Shown here one piece after another: positions 1-8,913 of a DNA stretch of 64,000 nt (its first letter is position 1; each line of letters begins with the position of its first letter). This DNA is from Phaeobacter inhibens DSM 16374 (GTDB taxonomy: Bacteria; Pseudomonadota; Alphaproteobacteria; Rhodobacterales; Rhodobacteraceae), in contig NZ_KI421498.1 of assembly GCF_000473105.1 (NCBI RefSeq), positions 2,418,001-2,482,000 of the forward strand, in the 5' to 3' direction. The notes below the pieces were generated by a model that had not been told where the DNA came from, searched no databases, and saw only the letters and a list, made by a program, of their open reading frames with translations. The position numbers and the translations under genes were made by a program.

Positions 1-1
1 G

Positions 2-226
2 ATGATCGAACCCCAGATCGCCGATCTGGACAATGCGCCCAGCGGCGGCTTCGCCGGCTCAATCACCGCAGCCCTGTTCCTGCGCCGTTTTGCCGGAGAA
101 CACCGCTATATGCACTTCGATATCTATGGTTGGACCCCCAGCGCAGCCCCAGCGCGTCCCAAAGGCGGCGCATTGCAGGGTGCGCGCGCAGTTTTCGAAG
201 CGTTCCCTCAGATGCTGAAACTCTGA
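2..226 (+). CDS. Leucyl aminopeptidase family (M17), C-terminal fragment
   Basis: Only the last 74 residues lie in the window, so this is the 3' end of a longer gene and the ATG at position 2 is probably internal. The segment GGFAGSITAALFLRRF followed by a histidine/aspartate pair (MHFDIYGW) and a PKGG/RAVFEAF tail matches the C-terminal end of M17 cytosolic leucyl aminopeptidases, where the conserved G-x-I-T-A-A-L-F-L stretch packs behind the di-zinc active site. The metal-binding and catalytic residues lie upstream of the window and cannot be checked. It ends 8 bp before the NlpC/P60 gene on the same strand, so the two are likely cotranscribed. Confidence 0.85.
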   Translation: MIEPQIADLDNAPSGGFAGSITAALFLRRFAGEHRYMHFDIYGWTPSAAPARPKGGALQGARAVFEAFPQMLKL

Positions 227-234
227 GGCATACG

Positions 235-1083
235 ATGATGGATCCTCGCCGCACGCCCGCAAACGACCGCGTGATCGCCGCACATCTGGCGTTGGATGCC
301 GACGGCAGGCACATCGCCGAGGGGCAATCTGCACAGGTTTGTCGGCCCGTGGTAAATCTCCTGCGACGCCCAGATGGACCAAGAGACCGGCAGCTGCTGC
401 TGGGGGCTGAAGTCACCATCTATGATGACCATGACGGTTGGGCATTCATACAGGCTGCTGCAGATCGCTATGTCGGCTATGTCCCGACCTCCTCGCTTGA
501 GCAGTCCCCCGAGCCGGTCACGCATCAGGTCTGCACCCCGGCGACCCATGCCTACAGCGCGGCAGATATGAAATCCGCAGATCTCTGCGGCCTCAGCCAT
601 GGCAGCAGGCTGCGTGTGTTCAGCTTCGACGGAAAATTTGCCGAAACAACTCAAGGCTACGTTCCCCGGCATCATCTGCGGCCGATTTCACAAACCGACA
701 GAAATCCGGTCGCCGTTGCACAGCTTTTCATGGGGACTCCTTATCTATGGGGCGGCAACAGCCGCTGGGGCATCGACTGTTCCGGTCTGGTTCAGGCGGC
801 GATGCTGGCCTGCGGGGTGGACTGCCCCGGTGACAGTGACCAGCAGGAACTTGAGTTGGGCGACAATATCCCGCTTGGCAACACAGCGGTGCCCACCGAT
901 CTGCAATCGGGTGACCTGCTGTTCTGGAAGGGGCATGTGGCGCTGATACAGGACCCCGAAACCATGATCCATGCAAACGCCTATCATATGGCCGTCGCAT
1001 TGGAGCCTGTTGCTGATGCCATAGAGCGGATCATGTCACAGGGAGATGGACCGGTCACCGGCCATCGGCGCGTCACCCTCTGA
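235..1083 (+). CDS. NlpC/P60 family cysteine hydrolase with N-terminal SH3-like domains
   Basis: A predicted peptidoglycan-stem-peptide hydrolase of 282 residues. The C-terminal 140 residues carry the NlpC/P60 triad: the nucleophile Cys in WGIDCSGLVQ, His in GHVALI, and a third polar site near MIHANAYHM. The N-terminal half (VCRPVVNLLRRPDG, then LLLGAEVTIYDDHDGWAFIQ and YVGYVPTSSL) looks like tandem bacterial SH3 domains that bind cell wall. I see no signal peptide, which is common in the alphaproteobacterial version paired with leucyl aminopeptidase. The start is placed at the ATG at 235, after a GAGG-type ribosome site; a longer reading back to 130 would overlap the upstream gene. Cotranscription with the aminopeptidase suggests a role in murein peptide recycling (inference). 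Confidence 0.88.
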   Translation: MMDPRRTPANDRVIAAHLALDADGRHIAEGQSAQVCRPVVNLLRRPDGPRDRQLLLGAEVTIYDDHDGWAFIQAAADRYVGYVPTSSLEQSPEPVTHQVCTPATHAYSAADMKSADLCGLSHGSRLRVFSFDGKFAETTQGYVPRHHLRPISQTDRNPVAVAQLFMGTPYLWGGNSRWGIDCSGLVQAAMLACGVDCPGDSDQQELELGDNIPLGNTAVPTDLQSGDLLFWKGHVALIQDPETMIHANAYHMAVALEPVADAIERIMSQGDGPVTGHRRVTL

Positions 1084-1120
1084 GACACAGCCCGCCGCCA
1101 TGCGGCCGAGTGTCAGTTCT

Positions 1121-1465
1121 TCAGGTCACTGATCTGATCAGCTTACGCTCAAGCACACGCAGCACCATTCGCAGATCATGTCCACGTTTCAGGATCTGAC
1201 CATCCATGCCGACAACCGCGTATTGTCCTTGCCGGTTGCGCAGCTTGGGCCGCTTTTCGATCCGGTACAACGGGTGCTCAGCGGTACGGCGAAACACCGA
1301 AAATACAGCCAGATCCCGTAGGGTGGAAATGCCGTAGTCTCGCCATTCCCCGGCGGCAACCATACGACCATAGAGCGACAGGATCACCGAAAGTTCGGTA
1401 CGGTGAAAGGCAACCTGCTGCGGGTCAGAAAACGATGAGAAGGGCTGCACTTGGTCAAAGCTCAT
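1121..1465 (-). CDS. DUF2794 domain-containing protein
   Basis: A small soluble protein of unknown function, about 114 residues. The core FHRTELSVILSLYGRMVAAGEWRDY followed by LRDLAVFSVFRRTAEHPLYRIEKRPKL and GQILKRGHDLRMVLRVLE is the characteristic alphaproteobacterial DUF2794 pattern. There is no signal peptide or membrane segment. An alternative start 13 codons upstream (1504) is possible; I chose the ATG at 1465 because homology to the family begins soon after it. Neither start has a strong Shine-Dalgarno sequence. The gene converges with the NlpC/P60 gene across 37 bp. Confidence 0.82.
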   Translation of the reverse strand: MSFDQVQPFSSFSDPQQVAFHRTELSVILSLYGRMVAAGEWRDYGISTLRDLAVFSVFRRTAEHPLYRIEKRPKLRNRQGQYAVVGMDGQILKRGHDLRMVLRVLERKLIRSVT

Positions 1466-1533
1466 ATCAACAGGGTCGCGCCAAACAGGCCGTAAATCAA
1501 GCATTATTGCTGATCGACCATGCTGCGCCGCAC

Positions 1534-2235
1534 TCAGGACGACGAAAGTTCGGGAACGACAGACCGCGTATCCAGCCCAATGATCTGCTCAAATGCCGCC
1601 CGACCCGGCGTCGTCAGCAACAGGCCCCGTTTGACGGACTGGCGCTTCACCCAGCCCGCGTCCAGCGCGTGAGACAGGAGCTGACGCCCCAAGGGGCCAG
1701 AAATATGCAGGCGCCGTTCCGTCCAGTCCATACAAGGGCGGGCAAATGGCTGCTTTCCCGGTCGGCCAGGCAGCACCACACCAAGCCTGTCCCATTCTGC
1801 CGCGGGGATCACCTCAAACCCACCGTTGCGCTCAACCAGAAGGCCCAGCTCAACGAAACGTCCAGTCATCGCAACAGCCAGCGGACCCGCAAAATGGTCA
1901 TAGCAGCTACGGAGCGGTGCCAACTGACCCGCCTTTCGCTGCTGTGCGCGATGCAGATGATCCGACGGCGCAATCGCTGCCAGCTGTTCGAGGGTATGTG
2001 CCACCTCCGCACTGGCCAACCGGTGAAACACACAGCGCCCGCGCTTTTCGGAGACCACCAGACCTGCGGACTGCAACATCTGCAAATGTGCGGTGGCGGT
2101 GGGCGGGGTCACACCTGCGGCTGAGGCCAATTCCTTGTTGGTGTACGACCGCCCATCCAGCAATTCGCACAACATACGGGTGCGGCTGGCATCGGCCAAT
2201 GCCTGGCCCAGGATATCAAATCGTGGCGTACTCAT
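1534..2235 (-). CDS. ArsR-family winged-helix transcriptional regulator
   Basis: A DNA-binding regulator of about 233 residues. Residues 1-90 form an ArsR-type winged helix-turn-helix: ALADASRTRMLCELLDGRSYTNKELASAAGVTPPTATAHLQMLQSAGLV, then the wing EKRGRCVFHRL. The remaining about 140 residues are unusual for the plain 100-residue ArsR family and form a second region rich in aromatic and hydrophobic residues (DWTERRLHISGPLGRQLLSHAL), as in longer regulators of this family. No Cys metal-binding pair of the CVC type is seen in the recognition helix, so metal sensing is not supported. The start is either of two ATGs at 2235 and 2241. It faces away from the cytochrome gene at 2398, so the 160-bp gap may hold a divergent promoter. 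Confidence 0.82.
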   Translation of the reverse strand: MSTPRFDILGQALADASRTRMLCELLDGRSYTNKELASAAGVTPPTATAHLQMLQSAGLVVSEKRGRCVFHRLASAEVAHTLEQLAAIAPSDHLHRAQQRKAGQLAPLRSCYDHFAGPLAVAMTGRFVELGLLVERNGGFEVIPAAEWDRLGVVLPGRPGKQPFARPCMDWTERRLHISGPLGRQLLSHALDAGWVKRQSVKRGLLLTTPGRAAFEQIIGLDTRSVVPELSSS

Positions 2236-2397
2236 GAACATAGACTAACCCGGCGTCTGCGATCAGGCCCAGTACAAACGTTTCGCTCACTGTCGAACCA
2301 TCCGCGTTGGCAGTCTGTTTGCACGTTAACCGCGATCTAACCCGATCCGCCTAACCTGTCCGCATTGCAGCACATCTGACCAGGGAAGCAGCAGGCG

Positions 2398-2946
2398 ATG
2401 ACACCCCACCTGACAAGGGAAAACACCCAACCGGCACGGGCCGTTGCAGGGAGTCGTAACAACTGCCAGCTTCTGATACCTATGTTCGCGATCATGAGCG
2501 GCCTGTTGCTGATGGCTGTATTCCTATTGCTCGCGGGCAGGGTTGAGGCAGAAAGCCCACCACCGAACAAATATGTCGCCCAGCGCATCGCTCTGATGAG
2601 CAGCCAGAAAAAGGCGCTTCAGGATCTCACTGCAATGACGCGGGACTATATCGCGTTTGATCGATCCAGCGCACGTGCAGCGCGACGTGCCCTGATCCGG
2701 TCAACACGTCGTATTCCGCGCCATTTTCGCCGCGACGTGACCGATCTCTCGTCCCACGCGCGTGGTGGCATCTGGACGAATTGGGCTGATTTCAAACGCC
2801 ATGCCGATGATGCTGAAAAAGCAGCGCACGCCCTGAACATCCGCTCTGCTTCAGGACTAAGACGCAGTTTGCCAAGGCTGATCTCCGCCTGTCATAATTG
2901 TCACCAGATCTATCGGGACACACCGAGGGAATTCACCACCCACTAG
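2398..2946 (+). CDS. Membrane-anchored c-type cytochrome, cytochrome c'-like
   Basis: A 182-residue protein with one hydrophobic segment at residues 26-47 (LLIPMFAIMSGLLLMAVFLLL), which acts as signal anchor or signal peptide, and a single heme-binding CHNCH motif near the C-terminus (residues 165-169). A helical body (RAARRALIRSTRRI..., DFKRHADDAEKAAHAL) with the heme motif close to the C-terminus is the layout of the four-helix-bundle cytochrome c' family. The distal ligand cannot be assigned by eye. An internal ATG at residue 29 would leave a shorter signal peptide. Function could be NO or gas binding or electron transfer; the sequence alone does not decide. Confidence 0.72.
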   Translation: MTPHLTRENTQPARAVAGSRNNCQLLIPMFAIMSGLLLMAVFLLLAGRVEAESPPPNKYVAQRIALMSSQKKALQDLTAMTRDYIAFDRSSARAARRALIRSTRRIPRHFRRDVTDLSSHARGGIWTNWADFKRHADDAEKAAHALNIRSASGLRRSLPRLISACHNCHQIYRDTPREFTTH

Positions 2947-2952
2947 GGGTAA

Positions 2953-3597
2953 TCAGCGGGCCGTTTCCTCAGTCGCGACAGGCGCGCCATAACGGGCGAG
3001 GAATGTGGTGATCGCCGCATCGACAACCCGCTCCCGCTCCTGCGGTTCGATCTCAGCCTCGATATTGAACAGCAAGCGCAAGAACATATCCGCGCGGCAC
3101 AGCTCGGCGAACTGATCCGCGGCCAGATCCAGATCGTTGATCCGCAATTCCCCGCGCGACGTCGCCTCCGCCAGATACTCTCGCAACTGAGCCCGAATGG
3201 TCGCAGGGCCGCTTTCGTAAAATCGACGCCCCAGATCGGGAAACCTGTCCGCCTCGGCAACACAGATGCGAAACATTTTCACACCGAACTCCGACAGGAT
3301 CACCGAGAGGATATGATGACCCGCCTCGCGCAGCGCCGTCTCGGGATCGCAGCAACCGGACGCAATGGTCACCGCGGTATCCGCCTGACGGGCACAGCCG
3401 TGGCGGGCAACCTCCATAAACAGTAGCCGCTTGTCTGGAAAGTAGCTGTACAGCGTCGCCTTGGAGACACCGGCTTTGCGGGCGATATCGTCAACGCTGG
3501 CGCCTTCGAACCCGTGAGCCATGAATACATCCCGTGCGCCCTGAAGCACCTGATCGTATTTGCGGCCCTTACGGGGAATGGCGGCTGGCTGGTTCAT
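2953..3597 (-). CDS. TetR/AcrR-family transcriptional regulator
   Basis: A 214-residue repressor-type protein. The N-terminal helix-turn-helix is clear: VLQGARDVFMAHGFEGASVDDIARKAGVSKATLYSYFPDKRLLFMEV. The C-terminal ligand domain has the shape of the TetR_C AefR-like group (AGHHILSVILSEFGVKMFRICVAEADRFPDLGRRFYESGP). Three Cys residues cluster in HGCARQADTAVTIASGCCDPE. It converges with the cytochrome gene (6-bp gap) and is divergent from the AEC transporter across 359 bp, so that transporter is a plausible target (inference). Confidence 0.87.
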   Translation of the reverse strand: MNQPAAIPRKGRKYDQVLQGARDVFMAHGFEGASVDDIARKAGVSKATLYSYFPDKRLLFMEVARHGCARQADTAVTIASGCCDPETALREAGHHILSVILSEFGVKMFRICVAEADRFPDLGRRFYESGPATIRAQLREYLAEATSRGELRINDLDLAADQFAELCRADMFLRLLFNIEAEIEPQERERVVDAAITTFLARYGAPVATEETAR

Positions 3598-3956
3598 CCA
3601 TACTCTCTGCTGTGGCGTCGGGCGCGACCGAATATGTCGCAGTTCTGGGGTCCAATCTACACATTCGCAAATGAGGTCAAGCAGTGCCTCACACCCATCT
3701 GTAACACCTTGGTAGCCTGTGAGTTAGCGTTCTGCGCGCTCAAGGGAAATAAACTCGTCCTTAGAACGTTGCGACACAGACATCACCTCGGCGACCAACG
3801 CCCCTCTGCACCAGACGCATCAGCGCCGCAGTGCCCGTCGGGCATGGCATTGCGGGGGAGGACAAATGCAGGGGCCGATGCCGGGCCAAACACTCACGCC
3901 AAGCGGAGACAGAACCCTCTTCCCGCGTTGGTCAATTCAGGTTACCAATTGGCGCA
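3598..3956. other. Intergenic region between tetR-type gene and AEC transporter
   Basis: A 359-bp spacer between divergently oriented genes. An open frame runs through it on the plus strand, but it begins antisense inside the TetR gene and has no recognisable family or ribosome site, so I do not call a gene. A short hairpin (GCCCG-T-CGGGC at 3833-3843) is visible. The region is less GC-rich around 3650-3780 and should hold the promoters of both flanking genes; I cannot assign them confidently. Confidence 0.5.
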
Positions 3957-4895
3957 ATGCTCGACATATTTCTGAGAACACTTCCGTTTTTCGCAATTAT
4001 TGGCCTTGGGTATTGGGCCGGGCGCAGCCGTTTTTTCTCCGAGCAGGCGACTGCGAGCCTGACCAAATTTGTCTTCTACTTTCCACTGTCGGCAATGATT
4101 TTTCGGTTTGCCGCCAATTTGTCCTTCTCCGAAATCTTCGACCCCCGACTGATCTTAGGTTACCTGCTGGGCACGATGGCGGTCTATATCCTGACCACCG
4201 CGGTCGCACTTCTGCGGCGTCTCGATATGCAGACTGCCGCAGTTGAGGCGCAATGCGCGGCGATCGGCAATGTCGGCTTTCTTGGTTTGCCGATGATGGT
4301 TCTGCTGTTCGGTCCTGCCTCAGTAGGACCAATGATGCTGATCCTCAGCGTTGATCTGGTGGTGTTCTCCTCCCTGATTGTGGCTCTGATAAATGTCGGG
4401 CGCGGCAGCGGGTTCGGCGGCGATACGCTTCGGCTGGTTGGGCGAGGGCTGCTGCAGAACCCGATGATCCTGTCAATTTGCGCGGGGTTGATATGGTCAG
4501 CGCTGGCCCTGCCGATTCCGACTCCTGCCAATGCGTTTCTGTCGTTGCTCGGCGATGCCGCAACACCGGGGGCGCTCTTTGCCATTGGGGCTTCTCTGGC
4601 CTCCAAATCTGCTGAGCGGGTACAGATCGCCAGCTGGCTCAGTTTTGCCAAACTGGTGCTGCACCCGGCTGCTGTCGCGCTCTGTCTCCTGCTGCTGATC
4701 CCGGTCGACCCCTATGCCGCCGCGGTCGCAATTGCCGCCGCAGCTCTGCCGGTTGCCGGCAATGTCTACATGCTGGCCCAGCACTATGGCGTCGCGCCGC
4801 ATCGTGCCTCCGCCGCAATACTGCTCTCCACGACCCTCTCCATCCTGACACTGCCAATGGTGATCGCCTGGGTTTCGGAGCTAACGCTACCCTAA
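3957..4895 (+). CDS. AEC-family (auxin efflux carrier-like) transporter
   Basis: A 312-residue integral membrane protein of the bile/arsenite/riboflavin transporter superfamily. It begins MLDIFLRTLPFFAIIGLGYWAGRSRFF, the usual start of AEC carriers, and shows about ten hydrophobic segments, with conserved IGNVGFLGLPMMVLLFG in the first half and GAALPVAGNVYMLAQHYG in the second, the paired motifs that line the substrate path in this inverted-repeat fold. The start at 3957 is chosen because homology begins there; the frame stays open further upstream with an unlikely, very basic extension. Substrate is unknown; family members export or import organic acids. Confidence 0.88.
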   Translation: MLDIFLRTLPFFAIIGLGYWAGRSRFFSEQATASLTKFVFYFPLSAMIFRFAANLSFSEIFDPRLILGYLLGTMAVYILTTAVALLRRLDMQTAAVEAQCAAIGNVGFLGLPMMVLLFGPASVGPMMLILSVDLVVFSSLIVALINVGRGSGFGGDTLRLVGRGLLQNPMILSICAGLIWSALALPIPTPANAFLSLLGDAATPGALFAIGASLASKSAERVQIASWLSFAKLVLHPAAVALCLLLLIPVDPYAAAVAIAAAALPVAGNVYMLAQHYGVAPHRASAAILLSTTLSILTLPMVIAWVSELTLP

Positions 4896-5072
4896 CACAG
4901 GCCAAGCGCCCTGATAGGCGAATTGAGCAGCACTTGGGGCCATCAGAGACCGCAGTCTTCAGGTTTTTGCAATCATATGTCGCAAAAACAGGGGCCGGGG
5001 ACGCGCAGTCACTGGACGCTATGCCCCACCAAAGGTAGCGATAGACCAACACAGAAACAAAGGAGTCGCCCC

Positions 5073-5906
5073 ATGGAAACCGTCTCGGAAAATGCCGCCT
5101 TCGGAGGCGTGCAAGGCGTCTATCGTCATGCCAGCAGCAGCACCAACTGCGACATGACCTTTGGGCTGTTCCTGCCGGAGGAGGTCGCCGACGGCCCAGT
5201 ACCGCTGCTGTGGTATCTCTCCGGGCTGACCTGCACCCATGAAAACGCGATGACCAAGGCCGGAGCCCAAGCCTGGTGCGCCGAACAAGGCATCGCCATG
5301 GTTTTCCCCGACACTTCCCCCCGTGGCGAAGGGGTCGCCGATGATGAGGCCTACGATCTGGGCCAGGGCGCCGGTTTCTATGTGAATGCCACGCAGGCCC
5401 CTTGGGCGCCGCATTTCCAGATGTGGGACTATATCACCGAAGACCTGCCCGCCCTGCTTGGCGAGCGGTTTGCGCTGGACATGGACCGTCAGTCGATCAC
5501 CGGTCACTCAATGGGCGGACATGGGGCGCTGACGATGGCGATGAGCCTGCCGGGTCGGTTCCGGTCGGTGTCAGCCTTCGCACCGATCTGTAACCCCTCA
5601 GCCAGCGACTGGGGTCGCAAACAGCTGACCGCATACCTCGGCGCGGACGAGGCGGCGTGGGCGCGCCACGACGCCACCCTAATGATGCAGGATAGCGGCT
5701 TTGACGGACCGATCCTGATCGACACCGGCACATCCGATCAATTCCTCGACCTGTTGAAACCGGAGGCTCTGGCCCAGGCTGCGGCGGCCCGCCGTCAGCA
5801 GGCCGTCCTGCGCATGCAGCCGGGATATGACCACAGCTATTTCTTTGTCTCCACCTTCATGGAGGACCATGTGTCCTTCCATGCCGAAGCGCTCTACCGG
5901 GGTTGA
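5073..5906 (+). CDS. fghA: S-formylglutathione hydrolase
   Basis: Hydrolyses S-formylglutathione to formate and glutathione, the last step of glutathione-dependent formaldehyde detoxification in the cytoplasm. It has 277 residues, the usual length. An alpha/beta-hydrolase fold is shown by WYLSGLTCTHENAMTKAG (oxyanion region), the nucleophile Ser in GHSMGGHGAL, a later Asp in DTGTSDQFL and the His in GYDHSYFF. The start is set by the ATG 9 nt after AAAGGAG; an earlier in-frame ATG would add a 50-residue tail not found in the family. It leads a same-strand run with sthA 3 bp downstream. The partner formaldehyde dehydrogenase gene, often adjacent, is not in this window. Confidence 0.95.
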   Translation: METVSENAAFGGVQGVYRHASSSTNCDMTFGLFLPEEVADGPVPLLWYLSGLTCTHENAMTKAGAQAWCAEQGIAMVFPDTSPRGEGVADDEAYDLGQGAGFYVNATQAPWAPHFQMWDYITEDLPALLGERFALDMDRQSITGHSMGGHGALTMAMSLPGRFRSVSAFAPICNPSASDWGRKQLTAYLGADEAAWARHDATLMMQDSGFDGPILIDTGTSDQFLDLLKPEALAQAAAARRQQAVLRMQPGYDHSYFFVSTFMEDHVSFHAEALYRG

Positions 5907-5909
5907 TAC

Positions 5910-7403
5910 ATGACAGATTTCAACTACGATCTCATCATTATCGGCTCCGGCCCATCAGGCCGGACCGCAGCCATTCAGGCTGGGAAACTGCACCGACGTG
6001 TACTGGTCATCGATCGCAAGGATCGGCTGGGTGGTGTCTCGGTCCACACTGGCACCGTGCCGTCGAAAACCCTACGCGAAACGGTACTGAACCTCTCCGG
6101 CTGGCGCGAGCGCAGTTTCTACGGGCGCGCCTACCGAGTGAAGGACCAGATTCAGGCAGAGGATCTGAAGGCTCGCCTGCATATGACGCTCGACCATGAG
6201 GTCGACGTGCTGGAACACCAGTTCAATCGCAACCATGTTGAGGTTCTGCCCGGCCTTGCCCGTTTTGTCGGCCCGAACGAGGTCGAAGTCGCAACCGAAG
6301 CAGGTGATACCACTCGCGTGACCGGCGAGAAATTCCTGATCGCGACCGGCACACGCACCTATCGTCCGGAATACGTGCCCTTCAACGGAAAAACCGTGGT
6401 CGATGGCGATGAATTCCTTGAGATGGAGGAAATCCCCCGCTCACTGGTTGTCGTTGGTGCGGGCGTGATTGGCGTCGAATATGCCACCATGTTCTCCGCC
6501 CTTGATGTGCGTGTGACCTTGATCGAGCCACGCGACACCTTCCTTGACTTCATCGACAGCACACTGATTCAGGACTTTACCCATCAGATCCGCGAGAATG
6601 GTGTCGATCTACGGCTTGGCTCGGCCATCACCAAGATCGAGGACGAAGGCAGCCATATTGAGGTAAGTCTCGAAAACGGACGTCATGTGCGTGGCGACAT
6701 GCTGCTGTTTGCCGCTGGTCGCATGGGCAATACCGAGGCGCTTAATCTTGAGGCCGTCGGGCTGGAGACGGATCACCGCGGCCGCCTCAGCGTGGATCGC
6801 AAATCCTATCAGACCCCGGTGCCGCATATCTATGCCACCGGCGATGTGATCGGTCACCCCTCGCTGGCCTCGACCTCGCTGCAACAGGGGCGGGTTGCGG
6901 CCTGTCACGCGCTGGAAACCCCCACCCTGCCGGAAAGCCCGTGGTTCCCATACGGAATCTACTCGGTGCCCGAAATGTCAACCTGCGGCATGTCCGAAGA
7001 GGAACTGCAGGAACGCGGCATCCCCTATGAGATCGGTATCGCCCGGTTCCGCGAAACCTCGCGCGGGCATATCATGGGGTTGGAACATGGTATGCTGAAA
7101 ATGTTGTTCTCCCTCAAAACCCGCCGGGTTCTGGGCGTCCAGATTGTCGGCGAAGGCGCAACGGAGCTGATCCACATTGCGCAGGCGGTGCTGAACCTGA
7201 AAGGCACCGTGGATTACTTCGTTCAGAACACCTTCAACTACCCGACCCTGGCAGAGGCTTATAAGATCGCCGGCCTTGATGCCTTCAACCGGATGCCCAT
7301 CCCTGATGAGTTCAAGGTGAAGAAATCAGACGCGGAGAACTCCAAGCCCGCCGCCAAGGGCAAATCGGCAGCCAAGGCGAAGCCGACTAAGGCTGCGGAG
7401 TAA
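5910..7403 (+). CDS. sthA: Si-specific NAD(P)+ transhydrogenase (soluble transhydrogenase)
   Basis: A soluble flavoprotein interconverting NADPH and NADH in the cytoplasm. It has 497 residues: FAD-binding [14 protein letters not shown] at residues 11-24, a second Rossmann motif [18 protein letters not shown] near 180, FAD-contacting YATGDVIG near 310, and the dimerization domain with [13 protein letters not shown]. As in transhydrogenases, the redox disulfide of dihydrolipoamide dehydrogenases is missing: the equivalent stretch reads [17 protein letters not shown], with no cysteine. An extra tail of about 25 residues is rich in Lys and Ala. It overlaps the next gene by one base (TAATG), so translation is coupled. 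Confidence 0.92.
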   Translation: MTDFNYDLIIIGSGPSGRTAAIQAGKLHRRVLVIDRKDRLGGVSVHTGTVPSKTLRETVLNLSGWRERSFYGRAYRVKDQIQAEDLKARLHMTLDHEVDVLEHQFNRNHVEVLPGLARFVGPNEVEVATEAGDTTRVTGEKFLIATGTRTYRPEYVPFNGKTVVDGDEFLEMEEIPRSLVVVGAGVIGVEYATMFSALDVRVTLIEPRDTFLDFIDSTLIQDFTHQIRENGVDLRLGSAITKIEDEGSHIEVSLENGRHVRGDMLLFAAGRMGNTEALNLEAVGLETDHRGRLSVDRKSYQTPVPHIYATGDVIGHPSLASTSLQQGRVAACHALETPTLPESPWFPYGIYSVPEMSTCGMSEEELQERGIPYEIGIARFRETSRGHIMGLEHGMLKMLFSLKTRRVLGVQIVGEGATELIHIAQAVLNLKGTVDYFVQNTFNYPTLAEAYKIAGLDAFNRMPIPDEFKVKKSDAENSKPAAKGKSAAKAKPTKAAE

Positions 7404-7855
7404 TGGCGCTCTACATCGACGCGGATGCCTGCCCGGTCAAAGCCGAGGCAGAGCGCGTGGCAACCCGCCACAAGGTAACCATGTACGTGGTCTCCAATGG
7501 CGGGTTGCGCCCCTCGCAAAACCCGCTGGTAGAGACCGTGATCGTATCTGAAGGCGCCGATGTGGCGGACATGTGGATCGCGGATCGTTGCGGTACAGGC
7601 GATGTGGTGGTTACCGGAGACATCCCGCTGGCCGCCAAATGTATAGAGGCTGGCGCCCGAGTGCTGCGGCACAATGGGGAGCGGTTCACGCAAGCCAACA
7701 TCGGCCAGCAACTGGCGATGCGCGATCTGATGGCAGACCTGCGCGCCGCCAATCCATTGGGTGCGGGCGGCAGCGGCAAGGGCTTTACCAAGGCGGACCG
7801 GTCTCGCTTTTTGGACGCGTTAGAGCGGGAAATCCGCGCTGCAGCTGCCAACTGA
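7403..7855 (+). CDS. YaiI/YqxD (DUF188, UPF0178) family protein
   Basis: A 150-residue conserved protein of unknown function with a PIN-like fold. It opens with the family hallmark [16 protein letters not shown], followed by [19 protein letters not shown] and [18 protein letters not shown], whose aspartates would form an acidic metal site, and ends [17 protein letters not shown]. The length is typical. Its ATG shares a base with the sthA stop codon, so the two genes are cotranslated; no functional link between them is established. The PIN-like acidic cluster hints at nuclease or nucleotide chemistry (inference). Confidence 0.9.
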   Translation: MALYIDADACPVKAEAERVATRHKVTMYVVSNGGLRPSQNPLVETVIVSEGADVADMWIADRCGTGDVVVTGDIPLAAKCIEAGARVLRHNGERFTQANIGQQLAMRDLMADLRAANPLGAGGSGKGFTKADRSRFLDALEREIRAAAAN

Positions 7856-7935
7856 CCGACGCCGGTTGCGCGGCCCTTGCCCTTGACCGCTCTTTGCGCC
7901 ACTGATCGCAGTAGAGACGACCACAGGGGGCAGAC

Positions 7936-8901
7936 GTGACGCAGCAACAGGCCAGCCTCCCCATTCTTGGCGTCATTGCGGCAGTCGGGGCCGCCGTCTG
8001 CTTCTCCATCATTGATGTGATTTTCAAATTCCTGTCCGGAGACTACCCGCTCTATCAGGTGGTGATGCTGCGTTCCGTGGTGGCCATGGTTGTATTGCTG
8101 GCGCTGATTATCCCGCTCGAAGGCGGTTACGGTATTCTGCGAACGCGCCAACCTCGCCTACATCTGCTGCGCAGCCTTGCGGTGCTGTTTGCCAATCTCT
8201 GTTTCTTCACCGGTCTTGCGATCATGCCCATGGCCGAGGCGGTAGCCATCGCCTTTGCCACGCCACTGGTGGTGACCAGCCTGTCGGTCCTCTTCCTGAA
8301 GGAACGGGTCGGCCCCTGGCGCTGGATGGCGGTTGCGATTGGCTTTACCGGTATCCTGATCATCATGCGCCCCGGCCCGGGCACCTTTCAACCGGCTGCG
8401 ATCCTACCTTTTCTGGGGGCCTGCGGCTACGCCACGCTGCATGTTCTGACCCGACGTGCGGGCGGTGCGGACAAGGCGGCAACGCTTTCCTTCTATCCCA
8501 CGCTGGGCTTTTTACTGGTGAGCACCCTTGTGGGGCTGACAACCGGCGACGGACGTTTTGCCGGCTCTGACAACGCCGGGCTACAGTTCATTCTGCGCGC
8601 CTGGATCTGGCCAGAGCCACAGGACTGGATCCTGTTCCTCACCGTCGGGCTGGCCGGCTCCATCGGCGGCTACCTCGTCAGCCAGGCCTATCGCCAATGC
8701 GAAGCCGGTCTGGTCGCCCCATTTGAATATATCGCCATGCCGATGGCCGTAATCTGGGGGATTCTGGTGTTCGACGAATGGCCTGACGCGCCAGTCTGGA
8801 TCGGATCCACCTTGATCATTGGCGCCGGGCTTGTTTCAGTCTGGCGCGAAACCCGCCGCAGTCGCCCCGCACCACGCCCGCGACCGCGCTCGACTGGATA
8901 G
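7936..8901 (+). CDS. DMT-superfamily transporter with two EamA domains
   Basis: A 321-residue inner-membrane protein with ten predicted transmembrane helices arranged as two EamA repeats: helices 1-5 (GVIAAVGAAVCFSIIDVIFKFL..., MPMAEAVAIAFATPLVVTSLSVLFLKERVG) and 6-10 (ACGYATLHVLTRRAGG..., GLVAPFEYIAMPMAVIWGILVFDEWP). The repeated LKERVG and DEWP elements are typical of drug/metabolite exporters. The start is a GTG preceded by AGGGGG. The C-terminus ends in a proline/arginine-rich cytoplasmic tail. The exported compound cannot be inferred. Confidence 0.88.
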   Translation: MTQQQASLPILGVIAAVGAAVCFSIIDVIFKFLSGDYPLYQVVMLRSVVAMVVLLALIIPLEGGYGILRTRQPRLHLLRSLAVLFANLCFFTGLAIMPMAEAVAIAFATPLVVTSLSVLFLKERVGPWRWMAVAIGFTGILIIMRPGPGTFQPAAILPFLGACGYATLHVLTRRAGGADKAATLSFYPTLGFLLVSTLVGLTTGDGRFAGSDNAGLQFILRAWIWPEPQDWILFLTVGLAGSIGGYLVSQAYRQCEAGLVAPFEYIAMPMAVIWGILVFDEWPDAPVWIGSTLIIGAGLVSVWRETRRSRPAPRPRPRSTG

Positions 8902-8913
8902 GAGAGCCTGAAG

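Noticed and set aside
130-234. Longer N-terminus for the NlpC/P60 protein
   Set aside because: It would overlap the aminopeptidase gene by about 100 bp and adds an Arg/Ser-rich segment unlike the family; the ATG at 235 has a good ribosome site.
3514-3975. 153-codon open frame on the plus strand
   Set aside because: Half of it is antisense to the TetR gene, it runs into the AEC gene in another frame, and it shows no domain or ribosome site.
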